From: Methylobacterium sp. WL1
GTDB taxonomy: Bacteria; Pseudomonadota; Alphaproteobacteria; Rhizobiales; Beijerinckiaceae
NCBI RefSeq assembly: GCF_008000895.1
Contig: NZ_CP042823.1
Span: forward strand, 1,178,001 to 1,242,000
DNA: 64,000 bases
Direction of reading: 5' to 3'
A program made the position numbers and the translations under genes. The notes beneath the pieces were generated by a model. It did not search any database. It saw only the letters and a list, made by a program, of their open reading frames with translations, and had not been told where the DNA came from. Shown here in pieces: positions 46,242-58,076 of this stretch (positions are counted from its first letter, which is position 1; each line of letters starts with the position of its first letter).

Positions 46242-47342
46242 GTGTCGCAGCGGGTCGGCGGGGAAGACCGAGCGGCGAACAATTTCGGCACGCTGCGCGT
46301 GCTGTTCGCGATCCTGGTCGTGCTCTCGCACGCGCCGGAGCTGGCGGATGGCAATCGGTCGCGCGAATGGCTCACGCAGGTGTTCGGCACGCTGTCGCTG
46401 GGCGAGGTCGCGGTGGACGGATTCTTCCTGGTGAGCGGCTACCTGATTACCGCGAGCTACCGCGCCAAGCGTTCGTTCTCCGACTACCTGAAGCGGCGGG
46501 CGCTGCGGATCTATCCGGGCTTCGTGGTGGCGTCCCTCGTCTGCATCGCCGTCGTCGCGCCCCTGAGCGGCGGTGACCTGGCCGCGATCTCGCCCGCCGA
46601 GACCGTGCTGCGCCTGTCCCTGCTGCTGATGCCGGTGGTTCCGGGCGCGTTCGAGGCGCTGCCCTATCCGATCCTCAACGGATCGCTCTGGACGATTCCG
46701 TGCGAGTTCGGCTGCTACCTGCTGCTCGGTCTGGTCGGCGGCGCGCGCGCCCTGCGGCGGCGGCGGCGGCGGCGCTACCTCGTCCTGCTCGCCGGCCTGG
46801 GGGGAGTGCTGGCCCTGCGCTGGCTCGTCCTGCCGATCGGCCAGCCCGGGCATGGGCTCGGCGTTCTGTCGGAGATGATCCGCCTGAGCTTCGTGTTCTG
46901 CTGCGGCGGCGCCTTCCAGCTGTTCGGCGACCGGATCGCCTATACCGGCCGGGGCGCAGCCGCCGCCGCGTCGCTGCTCCTGCCGCTGATGTTCAGCCCG
47001 CCGCTCGCCGAGCCGGCCTTCGCGATTCTCGGCGGCTACCTGATCTTCTGGTTCGCCCTGGCGGTGCGCCCCAACGCCCTCAGCCGCGCCACCGCGCGCG
47101 TCGATGCCTCGTACGGGCTCTATCTCTATGCCTGGCCTGTGCAGAACCTGCTGGTCGCCCATCGGCCGGACCTGCCACCCTGGACGGCCGCGATCCTGAC
47201 CCTCGCGGCGGCGGCCCCACTGGGGTTCCTGAGCTGGTACTTGGTCGAGAAGCCGATGCTCCGACACCGGCCCGGTACGCACCGGTCTGCGATCCGGGGT
47301 TCCGGCGACGCCCTGACGGCCGCCCCCGCGCTCGGCCCGTGA
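46242..47342 (+). CDS. Acyltransferase 3 family membrane protein
   Basis: 366 residues from GTG 46242; the start is uncertain, and the frame is open to ATG 46164. It is a polytopic inner-membrane acyltransferase: FGTLRVLFAILVVLSHAPEL in helix 1 (the His of the family), FFLVSGYLITASY, SLWTIPCEFGCYLLL, and a final DASYGLYLYAWPVQNLL. Such enzymes O-acetylate or O-acylate surface polysaccharides or lipid-linked sugars. A run of eight Arg residues (about 205-212) lies in a cytoplasmic loop. The substrate is not determinable. Confidence 0.85.
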   Translation: MSQRVGGEDRAANNFGTLRVLFAILVVLSHAPELADGNRSREWLTQVFGTLSLGEVAVDGFFLVSGYLITASYRAKRSFSDYLKRRALRIYPGFVVASLVCIAVVAPLSGGDLAAISPAETVLRLSLLLMPVVPGAFEALPYPILNGSLWTIPCEFGCYLLLGLVGGARALRRRRRRRYLVLLAGLGGVLALRWLVLPIGQPGHGLGVLSEMIRLSFVFCCGGAFQLFGDRIAYTGRGAAAAASLLLPLMFSPPLAEPAFAILGGYLIFWFALAVRPNALSRATARVDASYGLYLYAWPVQNLLVAHRPDLPPWTAAILTLAAAAPLGFLSWYLVEKPMLRHRPGTHRSAIRGSGDALTAAPALGP

Positions 47343-47425
47343 CCGCGCGGTAACCGCGGGGGGCCTCGCGGGTTCTCGTCGGGAGAGCACCGGCCCTGCG
47401 GGTCGGGCGGAGGCCGGAGCAGGCG

Positions 47426-47854
47426 ATGACGCAGACGATCGATCGCGGAACGCTGGACCGGCTGATCGCCCTCGGCCGGGCGCGGGGCGCACTCACGGCA
47501 ATCGACCTGCAGGCCGTCCTCCCGGTCGACCGCATGGATGTCGACGCCCTGGTGCTGGTGATGCTGGAGCTCGACGCCGCGGGGGTGAGCGTCGAGCCGG
47601 AGGCCTTCGGACCGCCCCTGGATCGGGCGATCCCGGGATCGGTCATCCTCCCGGAGCAGCAGCCCGGGACGCCGCCGCCGGTCCTGCCGGCCGGCGGGAC
47701 CAGGGCTCCGGCCGCGGCGGCGGAGCCCCGGCCGATTCGATCCGCCGCCGCGCCGGGCCTGGATCCCGACGACAGCCGCGACGCCACCCGGGCCGTCGCG
47801 TTGGCGGCCCTCGCGACGTTCCTCATCCTCGGCGCCGTGCTGCTGATGCTGTGA
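47426..47854 (+). CDS. Sigma-70 region 1.1-like domain on a C-terminal membrane anchor
   Basis: 142 residues. Residues 5-56 (TIDRGTLDRLIALGRARG, ALTAIDLQAVLP, DVDALVLVMLELDAAGVSV) follow the pattern of sigma-70 region 1.1: a helix with LI-xGK/R-x-GxLT, then D-x-L-P and an Ile/Leu-rich helix ending in GI/V. A Pro/Ala-rich linker leads to a C-terminal hydrophobic helix (VALAALATFLILGAVLLML) that ends the protein. No other sigma regions are present. It looks like a tail-anchored cytoplasmic domain; a role in sequestering a transcription factor would be speculation. It lies 76 bases upstream of a holin-like membrane protein gene. Confidence 0.72.
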   Translation: MTQTIDRGTLDRLIALGRARGALTAIDLQAVLPVDRMDVDALVLVMLELDAAGVSVEPEAFGPPLDRAIPGSVILPEQQPGTPPPVLPAGGTRAPAAAAEPRPIRSAAAPGLDPDDSRDATRAVALAALATFLILGAVLLML

Positions 47855-47929
47855 GCGGCGGGCCGGAACGCTTGCGCGGGCGGCTCCGTTGGCCCAGGCC
47901 CTGATGGATCGAGAGGATAGACCCGAACC

Positions 47930-48319
47930 ATGCGTCAACGAGCCGACGGCACCCTGGCCCTGCTGGTCGCGGCCCTGCGCGAGAGCGCGACGCATCTGGA
48001 ATCGCTCCTGAGCCTGGCGCGGACCGAGATCGACGGCAACGTCCGGGCCATCGTCTCGCTGGTCGCGATCGTCGGCACGATTCCCGTGCTGCTGATCGTC
48101 ACGTTCTTTCTCGGGCTCGACGGACTCGTGAAGCTGCTCGCCGTGCCGTTCGGCTCCGAGGCGCCGGCGGCGCTGATCGTGGCGGCGCCGTTCCTGGTCG
48201 CGGCGTTCGCGCTCGGCTGGCTCGGCCTGCGCCGGATGGCGCTGTCGAACCTGGAGCCGTGGCGGACGTGGCGGCAGGTCAAGCAGGATGCCCGGGAGTT
48301 GGCGCGGCCCCGGGGGTAA
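47930..48319 (+). CDS. Phage holin-like / YqjE-type membrane protein
   Basis: 129 residues. An amphipathic N-terminal helix (LALLVAALRESATHLESLLSLARTEI) is followed by two membrane helices (AIVSLVAIVGTIPVLLIVTF and LIVAAPFLVAAFALGWLGL) and a basic cytoplasmic tail. The arrangement matches the YqjE/holin-X-like superfamily of small envelope proteins, which in chromosomal contexts are not lytic. It may work with the preceding membrane-tethered protein. The function is unknown. Confidence 0.7.
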   Translation: MRQRADGTLALLVAALRESATHLESLLSLARTEIDGNVRAIVSLVAIVGTIPVLLIVTFFLGLDGLVKLLAVPFGSEAPAALIVAAPFLVAAFALGWLGLRRMALSNLEPWRTWRQVKQDARELARPRG

Positions 48320-48356
48320 TCCGAGGTACCCGCCGCCTGCGGCAGGAGGGGGCGCC

Positions 48357-50060
48357 CTACCGCGTCGGCACCAGGATCGTGCTCGGCCCCGACTCGATCG
48401 GCACATCCAGATGGCAGCGCAGGCCCCCGGCCTCGAAGGCGAGGTCGACCATGCCGTCGAGCTCGCGCCGGACACCGCCGGAGATCAGGCGGGTCCCGAA
48501 GCCGGCCCGGGCCGGCGGCTGCACCGGCGGGCCGCCGCTCTCCTGCCAGTCGAGGCGCAGGCGCCGTATCCCGCCCTCCGGCGCGGCCAGCGACCACGAG
48601 ACCCGCACCCGTCCCCCCGGCACCGCGAGGGCGCCATACTTGGCGGCGTTGGTGGTCAGCTCATGGATCGTCATCCCCAGGGCCAGCACGTGCCGGGGTG
48701 AGAGCGCGACGTCGGGCCCGTCGAGGCCGATCTGATCGGCGCCGGTGCGGTAGGGGTTCAGCTCGCTCTCCAGCACCTCACGCAGGGAGGCGCCGCTCCA
48801 ATCTTCGCGGGTCAGGAGGTCGTGGGTCTTCGACAGCGCCAGGATCCGCGCCTCGAGGACGCCCTCGGCGCCGCGGGACTGGCGGGCCAGGGCCTGCACC
48901 GTGGCCAGGGTGTTCTTCACCCGGTGGTTCAGCTCGTGCAGCATCGTCACCTGCTGTTCCTGCAGGGCGCGGCCGTGGCGGATCTCGGCGTGCAGCGCGT
49001 CGGTGTTGCTCTGGAGCGCCGACGCCATGGCGTCGAGCTTGCGCCCGAGGCGGCCGAACTCCGCCAGGCCGCGCAGGCCCGTGCGGGCGGAGAGTTCGCC
49101 GTCCTGCCAGGCGGCCGCGACCCGGAGCAGGCGATCGATCGGGTGGCGGATGAACATCCGTCCGGCCAGGAGCGCCGCCGCCAGCGCCAGGACCGCGCCC
49201 AGGACGATCAGCACCAGCCCGCGGCGGCTGGCGGCATCGATATCCGCGAACGCCGCCGCGCTGTCGCGCCCGGCCACGAGGCGCACCCCGGAGAGCGGCC
49301 CCTCCGGCATGGCCGTGGCGATGACCCGCGTGCGGCCGTCAAGGCCCTCGGCGATGCGCACCTCGCCGTCCCGGGCCGTCCGCATCACGACGCGCTCCTG
49401 CGGGATCGGCTTGCCGATCCAGTCCGCCCCGTCCGGGCGCCGCGCGATGATCAGGCCGTCGCGGTCCGTCACCGTGATGGCCGTCTCGGCCTGGTGCAGG
49501 GTCTGCTCCAGATGGTCGGACAGCCAGTCGAGATCGACGGCGGCCAGAAGGACGTCCGTCGCGGAGCCATCGGTCGCGTCCCCCCCGGCCACGACCCGGG
49601 CGAAGTGGATCGAGGGCCGGTTCGAGACGGTCCCCAGCGCGTAGCCGCCGACCGCGAATCCGCCGGCTTCCAGGGCGCGGTGATGATAGGCGCGTGCGCC
49701 GGTCGAGTAGGATCCCGGTGCCGAGCCAGCGCTGTCGCAGATCACCGCGCCGGCGGGATCCGTGAGCGCGATCAGGATCACGTGCGGGAGCCGGGCGGCG
49801 GAGCGCTTCAGGTAGGCCGCGCAGGCAGCGGGGTCGCGCGCCCGCACGGATGGATCCCCGGAGATGAGGTCGAGCGCCTGGCGCATCCGCTCCGACAGCT
49901 GGGAGAAATCCTCCGCGGCGCCCCGGACGGTGGCGAGCGCGTCGGCACGCACCGCCGCGTCGCGGCTCGTGCGCAGGGCAACCTCGTTGTAGCCCTGGAT
50001 CGCCAGAGCCGGCGTGAGCGCCAGCAGCACCAGCAGCAGGATGCGGGTGGTGAGCGACAT
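48357..50060 (-). CDS. HWE-type sensor histidine kinase with periplasmic sensor domain
   Basis: 567 residues. An N-terminal membrane helix (ILLLVLLALTPALAI) is followed by a periplasmic Cache-like domain of about 250 residues, a second helix near 281-303 and a HAMP-like region. The HWE phosphoacceptor follows (LHELNHRVKNTLATVQALA, His379), then an ATPase domain with HELTTNAAKYGAL and GFGTRLISGG. HWE kinases often signal through single-domain regulators or the PhyR general stress pathway in Alphaproteobacteria. It follows the hybrid kinase gene by 6 bases on the same strand, so the two are probably co-expressed. Confidence 0.92.
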   Translation of the reverse strand: MSLTTRILLLVLLALTPALAIQGYNEVALRTSRDAAVRADALATVRGAAEDFSQLSERMRQALDLISGDPSVRARDPAACAAYLKRSAARLPHVILIALTDPAGAVICDSAGSAPGSYSTGARAYHHRALEAGGFAVGGYALGTVSNRPSIHFARVVAGGDATDGSATDVLLAAVDLDWLSDHLEQTLHQAETAITVTDRDGLIIARRPDGADWIGKPIPQERVVMRTARDGEVRIAEGLDGRTRVIATAMPEGPLSGVRLVAGRDSAAAFADIDAASRRGLVLIVLGAVLALAAALLAGRMFIRHPIDRLLRVAAAWQDGELSARTGLRGLAEFGRLGRKLDAMASALQSNTDALHAEIRHGRALQEQQVTMLHELNHRVKNTLATVQALARQSRGAEGVLEARILALSKTHDLLTREDWSGASLREVLESELNPYRTGADQIGLDGPDVALSPRHVLALGMTIHELTTNAAKYGALAVPGGRVRVSWSLAAPEGGIRRLRLDWQESGGPPVQPPARAGFGTRLISGGVRRELDGMVDLAFEAGGLRCHLDVPIESGPSTILVPTR

Positions 50061-50066
50061 GGGCGG

Positions 50067-52979
<2,913 letters not shown>

Positions 52980-53110
52980 CGGCCGGACACGGACGGCGCA
53001 CCGGTAGGGATGAGATCGAAGGCTGTACGCCGGCTCATCTCGGCCTTGTTGCAGAACCGGCTGGCGCTCGCCAGCCCATCGGCCGGCCCGGACTTGAGAG
53101 GTGCGCGGCG

Positions 53111-53335
53111 TTAATGCTCGCGGCTGCGGCCGCCGCCGGCCACGGGGCGCAGGTGCAGGAAGCTGCGCTCGCCGGTGGCCGCCTCGGCCACGTGCTGGAT
53201 CGTGTCGAGCAAATCGGTCACCGCCTGCGGGGCAGCGGGACGGAACTGCGCCTTGGGCTCGACCCAGCGCTTCTGCGTGCGCCGCGCGGCGATCTGCGCC
53301 TCGCTCAGTGCATCGAAATCCCGGCGTCGAACCAT
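53111..53335 (-). CDS. Small hypothetical protein
   Basis: 74 residues from ATG 53335, with GGAGG about nine bases upstream. Soluble and basic at the N terminus (MVRRRDFDALSEAQIAARRTQ), with a helical middle (AVTDLLDTIQHVAEAATGE) and a basic tail. It resembles the many short lineage-specific proteins of Methylobacteriaceae; no function is known. It lies 131 bases upstream of the multi-PAS kinase gene on the same strand. Confidence 0.55.
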   Translation of the reverse strand: MVRRRDFDALSEAQIAARRTQKRWVEPKAQFRPAAPQAVTDLLDTIQHVAEAATGERSFLHLRPVAGGGRSREH

Positions 53336-54106
53336 GGCTGAGCCCTCCGTCTGAAACTCTGTCGGCGCATGGTTGACGAAGGGTTAACGCCCCGGAGCGG
53401 CGATGCCGTCGCGACGATCGCGCGCGGACGGTGAGCCTATGCGACGCGCTCGCTTGCGCCGATCCGGTATCCACGTCGGCGGCGCGCGCTCTAGGTCGGC
53501 GTCGGTCCGCGCGGACCGGTCCGATCCGTCAACGTCCGCACCAGCCTGAGCAGTACCGCGCGGATATGGGCGCGAAGGGGGGTGTTTTCCGCCATGGGTC
53601 GGTTACGGCGCTACGGGGCTGGAGGTTTCAGAAACCCGCCATTTCGAAGGGCGTTGCTACGTAAAAAGGCGGTCGTGCGCGGAGGCCGTCGCTGCACCCA
53701 TCACCCAAGGGCGTATGGTCAAGCCGCCATCAGCGCGTCTAATCCTTGGGTATTGATGAAGCACTGATCTTTGAGAGAACGCTTCGGATATGCACCCGCA
53801 CCCTCTCTTTCCTGTTTGAGCCGTCGCCCGCTCCCTTCACGGCAGGCGGCTCATCGGCGGTCGACATGGCTAAGCCCCAAGGTCAGAAGCCCCGCCGCTT
53901 CGAGCCACCGGTGTGGGTGGGCGGGCTATCTCTCAGCTCTATAGTAGATCGATGCGCTCAAATACCGTACGCATTGTGGTAAACCGGTCCAATTCACGTT
54001 TTAGACAGATTAAGGTTTATCGCAGCCGGCGTTGGTCACGGTGGCCCATTAAACGACGTCGAGATAGTCCTGGCGTCCGCCACAGGGTTTGAGCAGGGGG
54101 ATGTCG
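53336..54106. other. Gene-poor stretch with reduced GC
   Basis: About 770 bases with no convincing gene. The right part (about 53570-54060) is visibly poorer in GC than its surroundings. It contains a perfect short inverted repeat GGTTTC-A-GAAACC at 53624-53636; overlapping palindromes occur near 53504-53523. Frames such as 53746-53982 lack ribosome-binding sites or motifs. It may be a remnant of a mobile element or an intergenic repeat. Confidence 0.5.
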
Positions 54107-54328
54107 GTGCCCGAGCGCTTCTACTTCGATGTCGAGAACGACCGGGAGCGGATCCGGGACGAGGTGGGCGTCGAGGCCGAGAGCCTGGAGGAGGCCCTGG
54201 ACGAGGCGCGCAGCGTGATCGGAGAGATGGCGGGATCCATCGGCACGGGCGCGTCCGGCGCGTCCTGGACCCTCGTCGTACGGGATGCGTCGGGCTCGGT
54301 GGTCGGCCGCCTACCGATCCGTGCGTGA
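54107..54328 (+). CDS. DUF6894 small protein
   Basis: 73 residues from GTG 54107. This start is chosen because AGGGGG lies six bases upstream, and because it gives the family-typical opening MPERFYFDVENDRERIRDE. The in-frame ATG six bases earlier abuts the AGGGGG with no spacing. The middle (ESLEEALDEARSVIGEMAG) is a helix, and the C terminus (WTLVVRDASGSVVGRLPI) forms strands, as in DUF6894. These proteins are numerous in Methylobacteriaceae and have no known role. Confidence 0.8.
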   Translation: MPERFYFDVENDRERIRDEVGVEAESLEEALDEARSVIGEMAGSIGTGASGASWTLVVRDASGSVVGRLPIRA

Positions 54329-54345
54329 GGCTGCCGCAATCAAAG

Positions 54346-54374
54346 AACCCGCCGCGGCACGGGCCGGGCGGGTT
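54346..54374 (+). terminator. Rho-independent-like terminator after the DUF6894 gene
   Basis: AACCCGCC (54346-54353) pairs with GGCGGGTT (54367-54374), 17 bases beyond the stop codon. A short T/A context on both sides (AAAG before, TTTGG after) suits termination in either direction. Confidence 0.6.
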
Positions 54375-54507
54375 TGGAGGTGGTCTCGTCTCGGAGAATG
54401 CCGGACCGTAGACGCGCCACCCCGGCGCCGCATCCCCCATCCGGGGGAAGGAGCCACACGATTTAGCGACCCGTCGATCGCTTTCGCCCGGCCGAGGGAT
54501 CGGGCGG

Positions 54508-55371
54508 TCAGCCCCCGAACGCCCGGGGCGGCAGGCCGGTTACGCCAACATCGAGTTCGAACAGCGCGCCTGCGGACGGCTCGTGCTCGACGCCCCGCGA
54601 CGCCGACGTGACGAACAGCCGGTCGAGCCCGGGTCCCGCGAAGGCGCAACTCGTGATGTTCGTGGCCGGAAGCGCGATGGCCCGCAGGAGGCACCCCTCC
54701 GGATCCAGCCGGCTGATGCGGCCAGCCCCCCAGTGGGCGATCCAGATGCAGCCGTCCGCATCCGTGGTCATCCCGTCGGGCCAGCCCCAGGCCTCGGGGA
54801 AGCGCAGGAATTCCCGCTTCCCCGTCAAGGTCCCGTCGGCGGAGAGGTCGAAGGCGAAGACGGTCCGGGCTGCGCTGTCGCTGTGATAGAGGATCCGGCC
54901 GTCACGGCTGAAGGTCGGGCCGTTGGCGACGCCGTAGGCACCGTCCATCCGACGCCAAGTCAGGTCCGGGTCGAGCCGGTGCAGGGCGCCCGAGACCGCG
55001 GTCTCAGGCTGGTGCATGCTCCCGGCCCAGATCCGGCCGGCCGAGTCGACCTTGGCGTCGTTCAGGCGGTTGTCCGGACAGTCCGGCTCCGGATTGCCGA
55101 TCGGCGTGACGTGGTCGGCCTCCAGGTCGAACAGCGCAAATCCGCTCTTCAGGCCGATCACGAAGTCGCGCCGGCCGGCGCGGGGGATGATCCAGCCGAT
55201 CGGCTCGGGAAACGGGCGCGTGCCCGTCTCGTCGCTGGCGAGGTCGAGCCAGCGCAGGGCCGGCGCCTCGATGTCCACCCAGAACAGCCGCCCCCGCTCC
55301 GGCACCCAGACGGGTCCTTCGCCGAGCCGGTCGCGCTCGGGGCGGGTGACGATGCGGACCTGTGCCTCCAT
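54508..55371 (-). CDS. SMP-30/gluconolactonase family lactonase
   Basis: 287 residues, a six-bladed beta-propeller of the SMP-30/LRE family. Landmarks are LGEGPVWVPERGRLFWVDIEAP with the first metal-binding Glu, CPDNRLNDAKVDSAGRIWAGSM with the metal-binding Asn/Asp, and AWGWPDGMTTDADGCIWIAHWG with the catalytic Asp. It hydrolyses an aldonolactone, here probably arabinono-1,4-lactone or a related pentonolactone, to the aldonate. It lies 75 bases downstream of the MFS sugar carrier gene on the same strand, within the pentose oxidation cluster. Confidence 0.92.
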   Translation of the reverse strand: MEAQVRIVTRPERDRLGEGPVWVPERGRLFWVDIEAPALRWLDLASDETGTRPFPEPIGWIIPRAGRRDFVIGLKSGFALFDLEADHVTPIGNPEPDCPDNRLNDAKVDSAGRIWAGSMHQPETAVSGALHRLDPDLTWRRMDGAYGVANGPTFSRDGRILYHSDSAARTVFAFDLSADGTLTGKREFLRFPEAWGWPDGMTTDADGCIWIAHWGAGRISRLDPEGCLLRAIALPATNITSCAFAGPGLDRLFVTSASRGVEHEPSAGALFELDVGVTGLPPRAFGG

Positions 55372-55446
55372 GGGATCGCCTTCTCGAGTCCGGCGGAGGA
55401 CCGCAGCCCACCGCGTTACGCTGCACCGTCGGTGGTGACCGATATC

Positions 55447-56763
55447 TCAGGCGCGGTCGGAGGCGCCCAGGCCCGGCCGGCTGCCCCAAAGCGCGAAGAA
55501 CAGGACGTAGAGCTCGCAGGCGGCCGTGATGAGGAAGGAGTGCTGCAGGCCGAACCGGTCGGCGGCCCAGCCCTGCACCACCACCAGGGAGCCCCCGGCG
55601 ATCGCCATGATCAGCAGGCCCGCCCCCTCCTCGGTCAGCGGGCCGAGGCCGCGGATGCCGAGGGTGAAGATCGTCGGGAACATGACCGCGTGGAACAGCC
55701 CCACGGAGATCAGCGCCCACATCGCCAGCGACCCCGTCGCAAAGGTCGCCACCAGCATCACGGTGAAGGCCGCCAGGGCGGCTCCGGCCAGGATGGTCTC
55801 GGCGGACCGCACCTGCATCAGGTAGCTGCCGAGGAAGCGGCCGATCATCATCCCACCCCAGAGCAGGAAGAGGTAATGCGAGGCCTGCGTGTGCGTGAGG
55901 TCGCCGATCTCGGGCTGCGAGACGAAGTTGATGAACAGGTTCGACACCCCGATCTCGGCGATCAGGTAGATGAAGATCGCCGGCACGCCGAACACGAGGT
56001 TGCGGTGGCGCCAGAGCGAGAGGCCGGCGCGTTCGGCCTTGGCGGCCCGCTTCGCGGAGTCGCCTGCGCCGCCGCCCATGGCGGGCAGCGGAAAGCGCGC
56101 GATCACCATGGCGAGCACGACGAGGATCGCCGCCACGATCAGGTAGGGGAGTTGCACCGACTGTGCGTCGGCCAGCCGCTCGGCCGCGGTCAGGGTGGTG
56201 CCGGCGGCGAGGTTGCCCGAGGCCGAGCGTCCGAGGATCAGGTAACCGCCGAAGAGCGGCGCCAGGGTCGTGCCGAGCGAGTTGAAGGCCTGGACGAGGT
56301 TGAGGCGCGCCGGGGCGGCCTCCGGCGGCCCGACCACCGCCACGTAGGGGTTGGCCGCGACCTGGAGCAGGGTGATGCCGCTCGCGATGACGAACAGGGC
56401 GGTGAGCGTGATCGCATACGAGACCTGATGGGAGGCCAGGACCATGCCCAGCGTACCCAGCGCCATGATGCAAAGGCCCACCACCAGGGCACGCTGGTAG
56501 CCGATGCGCGCGATCAGCTTCGCGGCCGGGATCGAGGCCACGAAATACGCGATGAACCACACCGACTCGATCAGCGTGGTCTGCGTGTCATCGAGGTCGA
56601 AGACGCTCCTGAGATGAGGTAGCAGGGTGTTGTTGATGACCGTAATGAAGCCCCACATGAAGAAGAGGCTCGCGAGCAGCGAGAGGGCCGGGCGGTAGCT
56701 GCCGCGGTCGGCCGACGCCGTTCCCGCCGCGGGCGCTCCGATGCTCGCGATCGGTCCTGCCAT
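55447..56763 (-). CDS. MFS sugar carrier, FucP/GluP (fucose/glucose/galactose:H+ symporter) family
   Basis: 438 residues from ATG 56763 (AGAGGA upstream). Twelve helices. FHS-family hallmarks are LFFMWGFITVINNTLLPHL in helix 1, FIAYFVASIPAAKLIARIGYQR, and LLQVAANPYVAVVGPPEAAPARLNLVQAFNSLGT in the characteristic helix 4-5 region. It imports an aldose such as L-arabinose, L-fucose or D-galactose with a proton. It is divergent from the aldose epimerase gene, and the shared promoter region contains the 13-mer at 56818-56830. Confidence 0.93.
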   Translation of the reverse strand: MAGPIASIGAPAAGTASADRGSYRPALSLLASLFFMWGFITVINNTLLPHLRSVFDLDDTQTTLIESVWFIAYFVASIPAAKLIARIGYQRALVVGLCIMALGTLGMVLASHQVSYAITLTALFVIASGITLLQVAANPYVAVVGPPEAAPARLNLVQAFNSLGTTLAPLFGGYLILGRSASGNLAAGTTLTAAERLADAQSVQLPYLIVAAILVVLAMVIARFPLPAMGGGAGDSAKRAAKAERAGLSLWRHRNLVFGVPAIFIYLIAEIGVSNLFINFVSQPEIGDLTHTQASHYLFLLWGGMMIGRFLGSYLMQVRSAETILAGAALAAFTVMLVATFATGSLAMWALISVGLFHAVMFPTIFTLGIRGLGPLTEEGAGLLIMAIAGGSLVVVQGWAADRFGLQHSFLITAACELYVLFFALWGSRPGLGASDRA

Positions 56764-56817
56764 CAAACGTTTCCTCTCCCGGGAGCCGCTTTGCCGTGGC
56801 CCCATGTTGTGAATTTC

Positions 56818-56830
56818 ATTTGTATGAGTA
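56818..56830 (+). promoter_or_regulatory. Candidate operator 1 of the pentose cluster (13-mer)
   Basis: ATTTGTATGAGTA in the divergent region between the sugar carrier and the aldose epimerase genes. The identical 13-mer recurs at 60793-60805 between the GntR regulator and the semialdehyde dehydrogenase. In 70% GC DNA such an AT-rich identity at two cluster promoters is unlikely by chance. It is the best candidate site for the GntR-family protein. Confidence 0.6.
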
Positions 56831-56921
56831 TATAGCGGAGTTTAAGACGTCAACCGCGGCACGCGTGGAGCGCCGGCGTACGATCGGCAAGCGGGAGGCG
56901 GGCATCTTGCGGGGAGATCAC

Positions 56922-58076
56922 ATGCGTGGAGTCGGGGCTGTGGCGCTGGGCGCTTGCGCGGCGCTCCCTGTGGCGGCCCAGGCTGCCGAGCCGGTCCGGA
57001 CAGTGTTCGGCACCCTGCCGGACGGCCGGACGGTCGAAGAGGTGACACTGACCAACGGCAGGGGCGTCACCGCCCGCGTGATCTCGTGGGGGGCCCTGCT
57101 GCGGACCCTCGAAGTCCCGGACCGCGCCGGAAAGTCCGCCGACATCGTCCTCGGCTACAACGATCTCGCCGGCTACCTGGCCAAGCCCAACTATTTCGGA
57201 GCGAGCGTCGGGCGCTACGCCAACCGGATCCGCGGAGGCCGCTTCACCCTCGACGGCCGGACCTACGCGCTGGCGACCAATAACGGGCCCAACGCCCTCC
57301 ACGGCGGCACGGCCGGGTTCAACAAGCAGCTCTGGACCATCACCGAGGTCAAGGGCGGGGCAGCGCCGTCGGTCAGCCTGCGCTACGTCAGCCCGGACGG
57401 CGAGGAAGGCTATCCCGGTACGCTCACCGTCACCGCAACCTACGCGCTCGACGACACCGACACGCTGTCCGTGACCTACCAGGCCACCACCGACAAGCCG
57501 ACGATCGTCAACCTGACCAACCACAGCTTCTTCAACCTCGCCGGGGAGGGGTCCGGCCGCTCGATCCTAGGCAACGTCCTGACGATCCCGGCCGAGCGCT
57601 ACACGCCCGTGGACGCGACGCTGATCCCCACGGGCGCGCATGTCCCGGTAGCGGGTACGCCGTTCGACTTCCGCACGCCGACGGTGATCGGCGATCGCAT
57701 CCGCGACGGACGCGACATCCAGATCCTCCGTGGGCGCGGCTACGACCACAACTGGGTCGTGACCGACGCCCCCACGACCGAGCCGCATCTCGTGGCCCGG
57801 GTCGAGGACCCCGAATCCGGCCGGGTTCTGGACGTCGCCAGCAACCAGCCGGGCGTCCAATTCTACGCGGGCAACTTCCTCGACGCGACCGCGGTGGGCA
57901 AGTCCGGCCTGGCCTACCGGCAGTCGGACGCCCTGGCGCTCGAGCCCGAACTCTTTCCCGACACCCCGAACCAACCGGCCTTCGGCTCGGCCCGCCTCGA
58001 TCCTGGTTCGACCTACCGGAACGTGATCACCTATCGCTTCTCAAACAGTTCCGCACACCGGACCCATAAGAAATGA
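56922..58076 (+). CDS. galM: Aldose 1-epimerase (mutarotase), exported
   Basis: 384 residues from ATG 56922, with GGGGAG five bases upstream; the longer frame was discarded. It has a signal peptide ([21 protein letters not shown]). The GalM fold has [17 protein letters not shown], then LHGG (first catalytic His), [11 protein letters not shown] (second His), DHNWV and [14 protein letters not shown] with the catalytic Glu. It interconverts alpha and beta anomers of an aldose in the periplasm before uptake. Its stop overlaps the start of the dehydratase gene as ATGA. Confidence 0.93.
   Translation: MRGVGAVALGACAALPVAAQAAEPVRTVFGTLPDGRTVEEVTLTNGRGVTARVISWGALLRTLEVPDRAGKSADIVLGYNDLAGYLAKPNYFGASVGRYANRIRGGRFTLDGRTYALATNNGPNALHGGTAGFNKQLWTITEVKGGAAPSVSLRYVSPDGEEGYPGTLTVTATYALDDTDTLSVTYQATTDKPTIVNLTNHSFFNLAGEGSGRSILGNVLTIPAERYTPVDATLIPTGAHVPVAGTPFDFRTPTVIGDRIRDGRDIQILRGRGYDHNWVVTDAPTTEPHLVARVEDPESGRVLDVASNQPGVQFYAGNFLDATAVGKSGLAYRQSDALALEPELFPDTPNQPAFGSARLDPGSTYRNVITYRFSNSSAHRTHKK

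Noticed and set aside
53746..53982. 78-codon frame as a gene
   Set aside because: The composition is unlike neighbouring genes, with no ribosome-binding site and no recognisable motif; it was kept as part of the gene-poor stretch.
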